Assembly (NCBI GenBank): GCA_030613785.1 | Contig: JAUWLF010000006.1 | Span: 1 to 64,000, forward strand | Direction of reading: 5' to 3' | Length of the DNA stretch: 64,000 bases | Origin: Chloroflexota bacterium | GTDB lineage: Bacteria; Chloroflexota; Anaerolineae; UBA7937; B3-Chlor | Shown: positions 1 through 8,554 of the stretch, piece after piece | How the letters are laid out: each line of letters starts with the position of its first letter | How positions within the stretch are numbered: position 1 is the stretch's first letter | The notes under the pieces: model-generated | What the model saw: the letters and a program-made list of their open reading frames with translations, nothing else | What the model was told of the DNA's origin: nothing | Databases searched by the model: none | Made by a program: the position numbers and the translations under genes

Positions 1-117
1 GCCGTCCCAGGGGAGACGGAGGACGTCTACGAGACCTTATTTGCACCTACTGAGAGCCAGAAAGGAGAGGGCGCCATGGTAACATTATCATTTGAAAGAA
101 TGGCTTCCCTTCGGTAA
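1..117 (+). CDS. 3' end of an unidentified protein (partial)
   Basis: The first frame is open from the window edge and ends in TAA at 115-117, giving 38 residues. The first 24 residues are acidic and rich in E, T, G and P, as many natural C-termini are. The remainder (after the Met at about residue 26) looks less convincing. Nothing identifies the family, because the gene starts outside the window. It could also be chance open frame. Confidence 0.35.
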   Translation, partial: AVPGETEDVYETLFAPTESQKGEGAMVTLSFERMASLR

Positions 118-141
118 CATTCTTATTTGACTGGACACGGC

Positions 142-170
142 TTGACAACTCCTGCAAGAAGACCAATAAT
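142..170 (+). promoter_or_regulatory. Sigma-70-type promoter for the isoprenoid pair
   Basis: A perfect -35 hexamer TTGACA lies at 142-147 and a -10 AATAAT at 165-170, separated by 17 bases. The predicted start near 177 leaves a leader of about 60 bases before the IPP isomerase start codon. No other gene lies between. Confidence 0.6.
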
Positions 171-235
171 ACCCACGAAGATCCTCACCATGCTACAAAA
201 CACCGGATGAGGTCACGAGTTACGAAAGCACCCCC

Positions 236-1258
236 ATGCATCAGCAGCGGAAGCTCGATCATCTCCGTATCTGCCTGGACAAAGACCCCCAGTTCACCAA
301 ACTGACCGCGGGTCTTGAAAGGTACCATTTCGTCCATCAAGCGCTGCCGGAGATCGCTCTAGCCGAAGTCCAACTGTCTTGCCGACTTCTGGGCAAGGTC
401 CTGCGCGCTCCGTTGATCATATCTTCCATGACCGGGGGCACACAGGAAGCTGAAGCCATCAACTTGAATCTGGCTGAAGCTGCCCAGCAGTTGGGAGTCG
501 CGATGGGCGTAGGGTCGCTGAGAGCGGCGCTGGAGGATCCAAGCCTGGCACACACCTATCAGGTACGTAGAGTGGCTCCCGACATCCTTCTCCTGGCGAA
601 CCTCGGCGCCGTGCAGCTCAACTATGAATACGACCCAGAGGAGTGCTACAGAGCGGTGGAGATGATCGACGCAGACGGCTTGATTCTGCATCTGAATCCT
701 CTCCAGGAGTGCCTCCAGCGCGACGGCAACACGGACTTCTCGTCGTTGTTGGGCAGGATCGAAGAGGTGTGCGATCGGCTTCAGGTGCCGGTGGTGGTGA
801 AGGAGGTGGGTTGGGGGATCTCGGATAGAGTGGCTGAGATGCTGGCCGGCGCTGGCGTAGCGGCCATAGACGTGGCCGGTGCGGGGGGAACCTCATGGAG
901 TGAGGTGGAAGGGCATAGAGCTTCTGAGGAGAAATGGGGCCGAGTCGCGCAGGCCTTTGCCGAGTGGGGTATTCCCACCGCAGAGTCCATTCGCATGGTG
1001 CGCCAGGGAGCGCCAGGGATGACCATCATCGGCAGCGGAGGCATCCGCAGCGGCGTGGACGTGGCCAAGGTCATCGCCCTGGGCGCTGATGCGGCTGGAA
1101 TGGCGGCTCCGTTCCTCGAGCCCGCGACCGTTAGTTCCTCGGCCGTGAGAGCCAAACTGGAGGAACTTGTCGCGGAACTGCGGATCGCCATGTTCTGCGT
1201 CGGCATCACCGACGTGGAGCAGCTGAGGGACACCCCACTACTGCGAGAGACGGAATGA
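236..1258 (+). CDS. fni: Type 2 isopentenyl-diphosphate delta-isomerase
   Basis: The enzyme interconverts IPP and DMAPP using reduced FMN and Mg2+, in the cytoplasm. The 340-residue length is normal for the family, and the fold is a FMN-binding TIM barrel. Visible hallmarks are the N-terminal RKxDHL region, the SSMTGG loop near residue 64, the VVVKEVGWG strand near 190, the [10 protein letters not shown] segment near 215 that binds phosphate, and the [16 protein letters not shown] phosphate-binding end. The ATG at 236 has only a weak ribosome site but matches the family N-terminus. The last codons overlap the prenyltransferase start by an ATGA junction, so both are in one operon. DMAPP from this step also feeds UbiX-type prenyltransferases. 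Confidence 0.93.
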   Translation: MHQQRKLDHLRICLDKDPQFTKLTAGLERYHFVHQALPEIALAEVQLSCRLLGKVLRAPLIISSMTGGTQEAEAINLNLAEAAQQLGVAMGVGSLRAALEDPSLAHTYQVRRVAPDILLLANLGAVQLNYEYDPEECYRAVEMIDADGLILHLNPLQECLQRDGNTDFSSLLGRIEEVCDRLQVPVVVKEVGWGISDRVAEMLAGAGVAAIDVAGAGGTSWSEVEGHRASEEKWGRVAQAFAEWGIPTAESIRMVRQGAPGMTIIGSGGIRSGVDVAKVIALGADAAGMAAPFLEPATVSSSAVRAKLEELVAELRIAMFCVGITDVEQLRDTPLLRETE

Positions 1259-2295
1259 GCACAAAGCCTGCCATGGTGCTCCAGGGTTTAGAACCCTATC
1301 TGACTGCCATCGAGGAGCAGATGAAAGCGGCGATGGCGTTTCCCCGGGCCGAGGAGCTATCCCCCTACTATGGCATGATGTTCTATCATCTGGGGTGGAT
1401 GGATGAAACCCTCTCACCCCGGACGCAAAGGTCAGGCAAACGGGTGCGTCCTTTGTTGAGCCTGCTCTCCTGTGAAGCCTGCGGCGGCGATTGGCGCCAG
1501 GCTCTGCCCGCCGCTGCCGCCGTAGAGATCGTACACAACTTTTCCCTCATTCACGATGACATAGAGGATCACAGCCTCGAACGACGCCACCGCCCGACGC
1601 TTTGGAGCCTCTGGGGCCCGGCTCAGGCGATCAATGCCGGCGACGGGCTATTCATCATTGGCCATCTTGCCCTTCACCATCTTCTCACCCAAGGCGTCTC
1701 CACCGCTAAGGCAGTCCGCGCCTTGAGGGCTCTTGATGAGACCTGCCTCAAGCTCACTGAGGGTCAGTATCTCGATCTTAGTTTCGAAGAACAGGACACC
1801 GTCAGTGTCCAGATGTATCTGCAAATGATCGACGGGAAGACTGCGGCGCTGATCGGATGCGCCACGCACCTAGGGTCGCTGCTCGCCACGGACGACGCTG
1901 AGATCATCGGTAGATATCGCCAGTTCGGGCGCCAACTGGGATTGGCCTTTCAGATCACTGACGACATCCTGGGGATCTGGGGCCAGGAGGAGACCACAGG
2001 AAAGGGCGTTGGTGAGGATATCGTCAGCAAGAAGAAGTCCCTGCCTGTGGTCTACGCCTTGGAGACCGGCGACGTCGAGCTACGCGAGATCTACGCACAG
2101 GATGAGATACGGATTCCACAGGTTCAGGTGGTCATCGAAAGACTAGACAAGCTGGGAGCCCGTGAGTATGCGACCAAGATGGCCAGTCGACACTCGGAGC
2201 TCGCGCTGGATACTCTAGAGAGTACTGGGACAAAGAACCGAGCACAGGACAAGCTGAGGGAGCTGGCGCTCCTCCTTGTTGAAAGACAATACTGA
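1255..2295 (+). CDS. Short-chain polyprenyl (farnesyl/geranylgeranyl) diphosphate synthase
   Basis: This all-alpha trans-prenyltransferase condenses IPP with allylic diphosphates. The first aspartate-rich motif DDIED is at residues 101-105, with a GKRVRP substrate-binding loop at about 61-66. The second motif is DDILG at 236-240, where the last Asp of the usual DDxxD is Gly. This variant occurs in the family and leaves the first two metal-binding Asp intact. An aromatic residue (Phe96) five places before the first motif suggests a short product such as FPP or GGPP, but chain length cannot be fixed from sequence. At 346 residues it is ordinary in size. Its start overlaps the isomerase stop (ATGA), so the two are translationally coupled. 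Confidence 0.9.
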   Translation: MSTKPAMVLQGLEPYLTAIEEQMKAAMAFPRAEELSPYYGMMFYHLGWMDETLSPRTQRSGKRVRPLLSLLSCEACGGDWRQALPAAAAVEIVHNFSLIHDDIEDHSLERRHRPTLWSLWGPAQAINAGDGLFIIGHLALHHLLTQGVSTAKAVRALRALDETCLKLTEGQYLDLSFEEQDTVSVQMYLQMIDGKTAALIGCATHLGSLLATDDAEIIGRYRQFGRQLGLAFQITDDILGIWGQEETTGKGVGEDIVSKKKSLPVVYALETGDVELREIYAQDEIRIPQVQVVIERLDKLGAREYATKMASRHSELALDTLESTGTKNRAQDKLRELALLLVERQY

Positions 2296-2424
2296 TTTGC
2301 CAAGATAGGCAAAACGAGGAGTGGTGCATTTTCGTGAGGCAAGGCCCAGCTCCTCGCACCGGCTTCCAATCGCTCACCGCTACCTGTCTCACCAAGCACC
2401 AGACAGATTTCGAGGAGCGTAGAG

Positions 2425-3639
2425 ATGACGATCTCTCGATTGGACCGCGCCCTTGAGCACTATGCCGCCAAGCTCACCGCGCTGGAAGAAGTTGCCGAGC
2501 AGCTATCACCTGAACAAGCCCTGGATGTCGTCATCGCTCGCCATGCGGTCCACACATCGCTGACCGACGAGACTCGGGATTCCACGAACAGTCTGATCAC
2601 CCTCGTCCAGTTGGATAGCCGCTTGAGGAAACAGGCTGACTCCATCGCCCAGGCGGTCGAACTGGCCGATTGGCGAGCTAGCTTGAATCCCCCCGAGGGA
2701 GCCTGGTGGTGGTTCTTTGAAACTCCCAGGCATCCGCATTGGTCGGACCGCCTTGACTGGCTGTGGAGTGTGCTGGCTGTTCTGTGCCTGACGGCTTCTC
2801 TCAGCTTGATGATAGACATTTCGTGGCGCTTCTTGAGCGAGGGCCCAGATGCGCTGGGGGCCTTTGCGGTCGTCGCTCAGGGCCTCTTGACTATGGTAGC
2901 GGCCGGGGGCGCACTGACCGGAGCTGGCCGGAAAGGGGTTGAGCGTATTCTCCAAGGTCTGAATATCCCCAGGCGTTCTTGGCAAGTGGTCAGAGTGGGT
3001 TTGGCGATGGTGCTCTTGCTGGGTCTCCTGGGGTTCCGACTTTCGTTGCCCCAGATCGCTGTGTCTTACAACAATCGCGGCCTCCAGAACTACCTTTCCG
3101 GCCGCTTAGATAGCGCTCAGTTCGACTACAGCCGTGCCCTAAAGCTGAACCCAGACTATGTGGAAGCTCACTACAACCTGGGACTACTGTATGAAGACCT
3201 GCAAGATTTCGACCGTGCCCGTGCCGAATACCAGATTGCCGTGCAGGGCGGCCTCGACGCAGCCTACAATAACCTGGCTCGGCTGCACATTCTGGGCGAG
3301 GACTATTCGGCTTCCGTTTCGTTGCTCTTGACAGGCCTGGAACTGGCCCAAGAGGACCAGGTGAAGTGCGACATGCTCAAGAACCTGGGGTGGGCGCGGC
3401 TGGGGCAAGCTCGGTACGGCGAGGCTGAGATCTACCTTCGGGCCGCCATCGAGCTAGCCACCGATGAGGCACCCGCTCACTGCTTGCTGGCGCAGGCACT
3501 AGATGGCCTGGGTGAGGCGGCGAGCGCGCTGCTTGAATGGGAGAACTGCCTGAGATTTGCCGATGCGCGCAATGCAGATGAGGATGCCTGGATTGGTCTA
3601 GCCCGCCAACGTATCGAAATGGAAGGAGAGGAGCGATGA
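2425..3639 (+). CDS. Membrane-anchored TPR protein, probable partner of the CHAT protein
   Basis: A 404-residue protein. Residues 1-80 are a helical cytoplasmic domain. A tryptophan-rich motif follows at 83-98 (WRxSLNPPE then three Trp). Three hydrophobic segments lie at about 111-130, 145-165 and 189-205. From 213 on there are tetratricopeptide repeats with the usual Y/A/G/L pattern (for example the NPDYVEAHYNLG helix pair). I recall this N-terminal WRxSLxPP-WWW region next to TPR or WD repeat proteins in Chloroflexota and cyanobacteria, but no function is established in my memory. The gene overlaps the next by four bases and heads a group with a FecR-like lipoprotein and a TPR-CHAT protein, so a scaffold role at the membrane is inferred. 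Confidence 0.75.
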   Translation: MTISRLDRALEHYAAKLTALEEVAEQLSPEQALDVVIARHAVHTSLTDETRDSTNSLITLVQLDSRLRKQADSIAQAVELADWRASLNPPEGAWWWFFETPRHPHWSDRLDWLWSVLAVLCLTASLSLMIDISWRFLSEGPDALGAFAVVAQGLLTMVAAGGALTGAGRKGVERILQGLNIPRRSWQVVRVGLAMVLLLGLLGFRLSLPQIAVSYNNRGLQNYLSGRLDSAQFDYSRALKLNPDYVEAHYNLGLLYEDLQDFDRARAEYQIAVQGGLDAAYNNLARLHILGEDYSASVSLLLTGLELAQEDQVKCDMLKNLGWARLGQARYGEAEIYLRAAIELATDEAPAHCLLAQALDGLGEAASALLEWENCLRFADARNADEDAWIGLARQRIEMEGEER

Positions 3640-4748
3640 AACGGAGAGTGGCTATTTCGATACTGCTAGCCCTGATCCTGGCAACCGCGGCTTGCGGGAG
3701 CGGCCCGGGTATTGAGCCAGCTGCGACCGTCCCCACTGACCCTGGGGTCAATCTACTGGTGGTGGCCGAGGGCGAAGTGGAGCTCAGGCGGGAGGCGTGG
3801 TCGGACTACCACCGCACGGCCTTCGGTGCGGTGCTCCATCGCGGCGATCTGCTGCGACCGGGGAGCGGCGCGAGCGCCGTGGTCCTCTGCGACGACGTGA
3901 GAACCTGGGTTGTGCCGTCTGGCGTCCCATCTGGCCTGACCAATGGCTGCCCGCCACCACCGGAACCAGTCCTGGTGCGCGGCGAAAGCCAGCTCGGCAG
4001 CACTCGCGGTGGGACTGATCCTGCTATTCCCTACATCATCAGCCCACGCAAGACCCGGTTGCTGGACGACCGCCCCCTGCTCTCTTGGAATGAAATCCCG
4101 GGCGCGTCCAGCTACGCCGTGCAGGTAAAAGACACAAACACAGGCCAGATCATTTGGGAGACGATGGTGGCGGGGTCTGGTCTCCCTTATCCGGGAGAGC
4201 CGCCCCTGGAATCTGGAGTTACCTATTTGCTGATTGTCGAGGCCGACAACGGTAGGTCGTCCCAGGATGAAGGCGTGCCTGGACTGGGGTTCAGCCTGCT
4301 GGATGAAGGTGATGCCCAGCGCGTGCGGGCCGCCGCTGCGCAGGTCGGCGGGCTACAACTGCGTGACGAGGCGAAAGCCCTTGCCCTGGCTCAAATCTAC
4401 ACCGCTCACGGCGTCATCGCCGAGGCGATGGGGACGCTGGAACCTCTGGCCCAGGCTGGAAGCCGAGCAGGCGCCGTTTATCGCACGTTGGGCGATCTCT
4501 ACCAGCACGTTGGACTGAGCCTTGACGCCGAGGCCCGGTACTTGACGGCAGTCGAACTCGCGGAAGCCGCCGAAGATGTGGAAGGGGAGGCGGCGGCACA
4601 GGCCGAACTGGGGGAGGTCTACGCCACGCTGGGGAACGTGGACCAGGCAGTACGCTGGTTGGAGGACGCGCGGACCGGGTATGAGGCCTTGGGCGATGCC
4701 CAGCGCGCGAGCGAGCTCGCAGAGCGCGTAGAGGCATTGCACCCTTAG
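3636..4748 (+). CDS. Lipoprotein with FecR-like and TPR domains
   Basis: The 370-residue product starts with a lipoprotein signal peptide, with the probable lipidated Cys at position 20 (preceded by Thr-Ala-Ala, an imperfect lipobox). Residues 35-95 resemble a FecR-type beta domain (GEVEL, then a hydrophobic strand and GDLLRPG). Residues 130-220 form a fibronectin-like segment of the type SPRKT, RPLLSW, AVQV, which often accompanies such lipoproteins. The remainder is helical and TPR-like. The ATGA overlap with the gene before it and an 18-base gap to the CHAT gene make one operon. It should sit on the outer face of the membrane, where it could bind the TPR part of the CHAT protein. No enzymatic motif is seen. 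Confidence 0.72.
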   Translation: MKRRVAISILLALILATAACGSGPGIEPAATVPTDPGVNLLVVAEGEVELRREAWSDYHRTAFGAVLHRGDLLRPGSGASAVVLCDDVRTWVVPSGVPSGLTNGCPPPPEPVLVRGESQLGSTRGGTDPAIPYIISPRKTRLLDDRPLLSWNEIPGASSYAVQVKDTNTGQIIWETMVAGSGLPYPGEPPLESGVTYLLIVEADNGRSSQDEGVPGLGFSLLDEGDAQRVRAAAAQVGGLQLRDEAKALALAQIYTAHGVIAEAMGTLEPLAQAGSRAGAVYRTLGDLYQHVGLSLDAEARYLTAVELAEAAEDVEGEAAAQAELGEVYATLGNVDQAVRWLEDARTGYEALGDAQRASELAERVEALHP

Positions 4749-4765
4749 ACGGGAATGAGGCGAGC

Positions 4766-7700
4766 ATGCAAAGGTCGTATCTGAATTGGATAGGCGCCTG
4801 TCTACTGATAGCGGCGGTGGGTCTGGCTACACTCCCTGCCGAAGTCGTCGCTGCGCCAGCGATCCAAGATGGCCTGCAGGAACAGGCTGATACCCTCTAT
4901 GAGGAAGGCGTTGCCCTTTGTTATCAAGGAGACTATCAGGGAGCACTTGACAAATTCAGAGTTGCCCTGGTCATATATCAGAACATTGGCGACCGGGCTG
5001 GCGAAGGAGTCGCGCTTAACGACATTGGGAGTGTCTACCACGAGCTGGGGCAATACGAGCAAGCGCTGGACTATCTCCAGGAGGCACTGGGTATCTTCCA
5101 GGAAATCGGCGAGCGGTACGAGGAGGCCAACACACTCGACAACATTGGCACGGTCCACTACATGCTCTGGCATTACGACCAGGCCCTGGAGTACTACGAG
5201 CAGGCGTTGGCCGTCTTTCGGGAGATCGGCGACCGGGTCGAGGAAGGGAATACACTGCACGATATCGGGGCGGTCTACGGGTCCATGGCGCAACACGAGC
5301 AGGCCGTGGACTATCTCCAGCAGGCGCTGCGCATCTTCCAGGAGATCGGCGACCAACCGGGTGAAGGGCGCACTCTCCACCGCATCGGGTCCATCCTGCA
5401 CGGCTTGGGCCCAGACGAGCAGGCGCTGCAGTACTACGAGCAGGCGTTGGCTATCTTTCGAGACATCGGCGACCGAGAGTGGCAAGTGACGACGCTCGAG
5501 GACATCGCTTGGGTTCACGAGTATGGCGCTCGGTACGAGCAGGCGGTGGACTACTATCGCCAGGCGCTCGCCATTGCGGAGGAGACGGGCGACCAGTGGA
5601 GCGAAGGGAAATTGCTGCGATGCGTCGGATCCGTCTACCGAGACTCTGGACGACACGAACAGGCTCTGGAGTACTACCACCAGGCGCTGGCTGCGTATCA
5701 GGAGATGGGCGACCCATTATGGGAAGGGACTGCCCTCCAGGACATAGCTGAGGTCTACGAAGATCTGGGGCAATTTCAGAACGCACTGGACTACTACCAG
5801 CAGGAGCTGGCCATCGCCCAGGAGACGGAGGAGCGATTCTGGGAAGGGAAGACCCTACTTTTGATCGGGCTCCTCTACTACCGCCAGGGGCAGCATCAGG
5901 AGGCGCTGGAATACTACGAGCAGTCGGTCTCCGTCTTTCGGGCAACTGGCGATCGACAGTGGGAAGCGACGACGGCCACAAGCATTGCGCTGGCCCACGT
6001 AGCTGCAGGGCAATACCAGCAGGCGCTCGACTACTATCAGCAGGCCCTGGCAATCTCAGAGGAGATCGGTGATCGGGAAGGGGAAGCGACGGCACTGAGT
6101 GATGTCGGGGGGGTCTACGGGCACCTGGGGCAGTACCAAAAGGCACTAGAATACTACTACCAGGCACTGGTAGTACAGCGAGAAATCATCAACAGGTGGG
6201 GAGAGGCAACCACGCTTGGCGCAATCGGCGGCGCCTACCGGGATCTTGCGCAGTACGAGCGGGCGCTGGATCACTACCAGCAGGCGCTTGCGATCTTTCA
6301 GCAGACTCGCGACCGCCTTTGGGAGGGACTAACTCTCAAGGACATCGGGGCCACCTACCGGGATGGAGGACGGTGCGAGGAGGCGCTGGACTACTACCGG
6401 CAGGCGCTCACTGTTTTTCAAGACACTGGCGAGCGGGCTTTGGAAGGAAGCACCATAAGGGACATAGGGGCCACCTACGCCGACGTAGGGCAGTACGAGA
6501 GCGCCTTGGACTACTATCAACAGGCGCTGGCTATCGCTCGGGAGATGGGTGACTGGACCTCGGAAATAGTCGCGCTCGGCGACATCGGTCAGGTTCACCG
6601 GTCCCTGGGCCAGTATCCAGAGGGCCTGGAGTACTACCAGGAGCAGCTGGCTGTGGCCCGGGAAGCGGGCGCTGTGTGGGCGGAAGGTATGCCTCTGAAC
6701 AGCATGGGGGTCCTTCACGCCAGTCTGGGACAATACCATCAAGCACTGGACTACTGCCAGCAGGCGCTGGCCATCTTCCAAGAGATCGGCGATCGGGTGG
6801 GGGAAGGCATAACGCTGAGCAACATCGGGGAGACGTACCAACGCCAGGGCGAAGCTACCCAGGCCATCATCTTCTATCAGCAGGCAATTGATGTCAGTGA
6901 ATCCATTCAGAGCGAGATTAGGATCGAAGAACTGCAGGCCGCCTTTGCAGCTGAACAGGTACCGGTCTACGAACGCCTGATCGACTTACTGTGGAAGGAG
7001 GGTCGCTTCGAGGAGGCGCTCGAGTACGGCGAACGGGCGCGGGCACGCGCTTTCCTCGATCAATTGGCCGGCGGACGCGTAGACTTCCGCGCCGGGACCG
7101 AATCCACTCTGGTGCGTCAACAGCAGCGACTTAGAGCTCTAATCGCTGCGGAGCGCGCCTACTTGGGCATCCTCGAAAACCGTCCCCGCGATGAATGGGA
7201 CACCGAGGCCATTGCAGCCACGCAAGCTGATCTCGCTACTCTTGAATCAGACTATACAGACTTGCTCACCCAACTCAAACTCCAGAGCCCCGAAGCCGCC
7301 TCGCTCATCAGCGTAGACGTGGCCTCGCTGGCTGACATCCAGGCTTTGCTCGGCGCCGACACGACGCTGCTGGAGTACTTCGTCACCGAAGAGCGCACGC
7401 TGGTCTTCGTCATCACCCAAGACAAGTTCGACACGGTGGCCTTGGACGTGAGTGGTGATGCCTTGACGGATACGATCACTGGCTTCCGCGACTTCGCCAG
7501 CCTGGAGGACCCCCACCCGGCCAGCCTTCAACAACTACACTCCTGGCTAGTCGCTCCCATCGAATCTCATCTTACGACCTCGATGGTGGGAATCGTCGCC
7601 CACGGCGTGCTCCACTATCTGCCCTTTGCCGCCCTGACCGACGGCGAACGTTATCTGAGTGACGACTACGTGCTCTTCACCCTCCCCAGCGCCAGCGTGC

Positions 7701-8458
7701 TGACCTTCATCCAAGAGAAACGCAAGCCCGGTGCTGACACCCTGCTGGCCCTCGGCAACCCGACCATTGCCGAACCGCTGCCCGTCTTGCACTTTGCCCA
7801 GCAGGAAGCGGAAGGCATCGCAGAGCTATACGGAACTCAGGCGCTCGTGGGCGCGGATGCTGCCGAAAGTGCCGTCTGGTCACGAGCCGGAAACGCTCGT
7901 ATTGTGCACTTGGCGGCCCATGGCGCCTACAACGCCTACAATCCCTTATTCAGCGCAATATATCTGGCGGGAGATGCCGAGAACGATGGCCGCCTGGAAG
8001 TTCACGAAATTTACGGGCTCGATTTGACAGCGGCCACGGATTTGGTGGTGCTCAGCGCCTGCCAGACCCAGATGGGCGAGGTAAGTGCGGGGGATGAAGT
8101 TGTCGGGCTGAGCCGGGCCTTCCTCTACGCCGGGACGCCGAGCGTGATTGCCAGCTTGTGGAACGTGGATGACGAAGCGACGGCATTACTGATGGAGCGG
8201 TTCTACGCCCATCTTCGGGCCGGGCTGAGCAAGGGGGAGGCGCTACGTCAGGCGCAGATTGACGTCCGGGACGAGTATCCCCACCCCTACTACTGGGCTG
8301 CCTTCGTGTTGACGGGGGATGCGGGAGACGTAACCGGGAACGTGGCTCCGGAGCCAACACCGGGTGGTGGCGGACTATGCTGGGGTGCTGCCTTGCCCGT
8401 GGGGTTAGTGCTGGTGGCTGGGATTCACCGCAGGCGCACCCTTCGCAAGACAAGATGA
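4766..8458 (+). CDS. Secreted/membrane-tethered TPR-CHAT putative peptidase
   Basis: A 1230-residue protein with, in order: a signal peptide (residues 1-31, ending near VVAAPA), 17 tandem 40-residue TPR units (about 40-720), a helical linker (720-880), and a C-terminal CHAT caspase-like domain (about 900-1190). The expected catalytic dyad is present: His1052 in the HLAAHG motif and Cys1099 in LSACQT, followed by the conserved GLSRAFLYAG and SLWNVDDEAT strands. The last 35 residues hold a glycine run, a Cys, a hydrophobic helix and a terminal cluster of Arg/Lys, like a C-terminal sorting tail. CHAT proteases are related to separase and caspases. An export signal places this one outside the cytoplasm. 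Substrate unknown. It is the third gene of the operon starting at 2425. Confidence 0.88.
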   Translation: MQRSYLNWIGACLLIAAVGLATLPAEVVAAPAIQDGLQEQADTLYEEGVALCYQGDYQGALDKFRVALVIYQNIGDRAGEGVALNDIGSVYHELGQYEQALDYLQEALGIFQEIGERYEEANTLDNIGTVHYMLWHYDQALEYYEQALAVFREIGDRVEEGNTLHDIGAVYGSMAQHEQAVDYLQQALRIFQEIGDQPGEGRTLHRIGSILHGLGPDEQALQYYEQALAIFRDIGDREWQVTTLEDIAWVHEYGARYEQAVDYYRQALAIAEETGDQWSEGKLLRCVGSVYRDSGRHEQALEYYHQALAAYQEMGDPLWEGTALQDIAEVYEDLGQFQNALDYYQQELAIAQETEERFWEGKTLLLIGLLYYRQGQHQEALEYYEQSVSVFRATGDRQWEATTATSIALAHVAAGQYQQALDYYQQALAISEEIGDREGEATALSDVGGVYGHLGQYQKALEYYYQALVVQREIINRWGEATTLGAIGGAYRDLAQYERALDHYQQALAIFQQTRDRLWEGLTLKDIGATYRDGGRCEEALDYYRQALTVFQDTGERALEGSTIRDIGATYADVGQYESALDYYQQALAIAREMGDWTSEIVALGDIGQVHRSLGQYPEGLEYYQEQLAVAREAGAVWAEGMPLNSMGVLHASLGQYHQALDYCQQALAIFQEIGDRVGEGITLSNIGETYQRQGEATQAIIFYQQAIDVSESIQSEIRIEELQAAFAAEQVPVYERLIDLLWKEGRFEEALEYGERARARAFLDQLAGGRVDFRAGTESTLVRQQQRLRALIAAERAYLGILENRPRDEWDTEAIAATQADLATLESDYTDLLTQLKLQSPEAASLISVDVASLADIQALLGADTTLLEYFVTEERTLVFVITQDKFDTVALDVSGDALTDTITGFRDFASLEDPHPASLQQLHSWLVAPIESHLTTSMVGIVAHGVLHYLPFAALTDGERYLSDDYVLFTLPSASVLTFIQEKRKPGADTLLALGNPTIAEPLPVLHFAQQEAEGIAELYGTQALVGADAAESAVWSRAGNARIVHLAAHGAYNAYNPLFSAIYLAGDAENDGRLEVHEIYGLDLTAATDLVVLSACQTQMGEVSAGDEVVGLSRAFLYAGTPSVIASLWNVDDEATALLMERFYAHLRAGLSKGEALRQAQIDVRDEYPHPYYWAAFVLTGDAGDVTGNVAPEPTPGGGGLCWGAALPVGLVLVAGIHRRRTLRKTR
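4886..6905 (+). repeat. 17 tandem 120-base coding repeats (TPR units)
   Basis: The DNA repeats with a 120-base period inside the CHAT gene. Each unit encodes 40 residues built around ALxYYxQALxIFxEIGDR, then an acidic linker, then IGxVYxxLGQ. I count 17 units from the protein sequence. Neighbouring units are similar enough at DNA level (recurrent blocks such as ggactacta followed by caggcgctgg) that copy number could change by recombination. Confidence 0.85.
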
Positions 8459-8477
8459 TGAAGAGTTCGGCGGCAGT

Positions 8478-8506
8478 TCGACATCGTTGGCAAGAACGGG
8501 CATAAT
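8478..8506 (+). promoter_or_regulatory. Promoter upstream of the secreted lectin-fold protein
   Basis: TCGACA at 8478-8483 (five of six matches to the -35 consensus) and CATAAT at 8501-8506 (five of six to the -10) are 17 bases apart. Transcription would start near 8513, giving a 40-base leader. This suggests the gene at 8555 can be expressed independently of the CHAT operon. Confidence 0.45.
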
Positions 8507-8554
8507 CAGCAGGTGTAGTGGCATACATCAGACAACAAGGAAGGACTAATCACA

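Noticed and set aside
4802-6841. Long minus-strand open frames opposite the TPR region
   Set aside because: They arise from the repetitive GC-rich codons of the TPR gene and are mirror images of its repeats.
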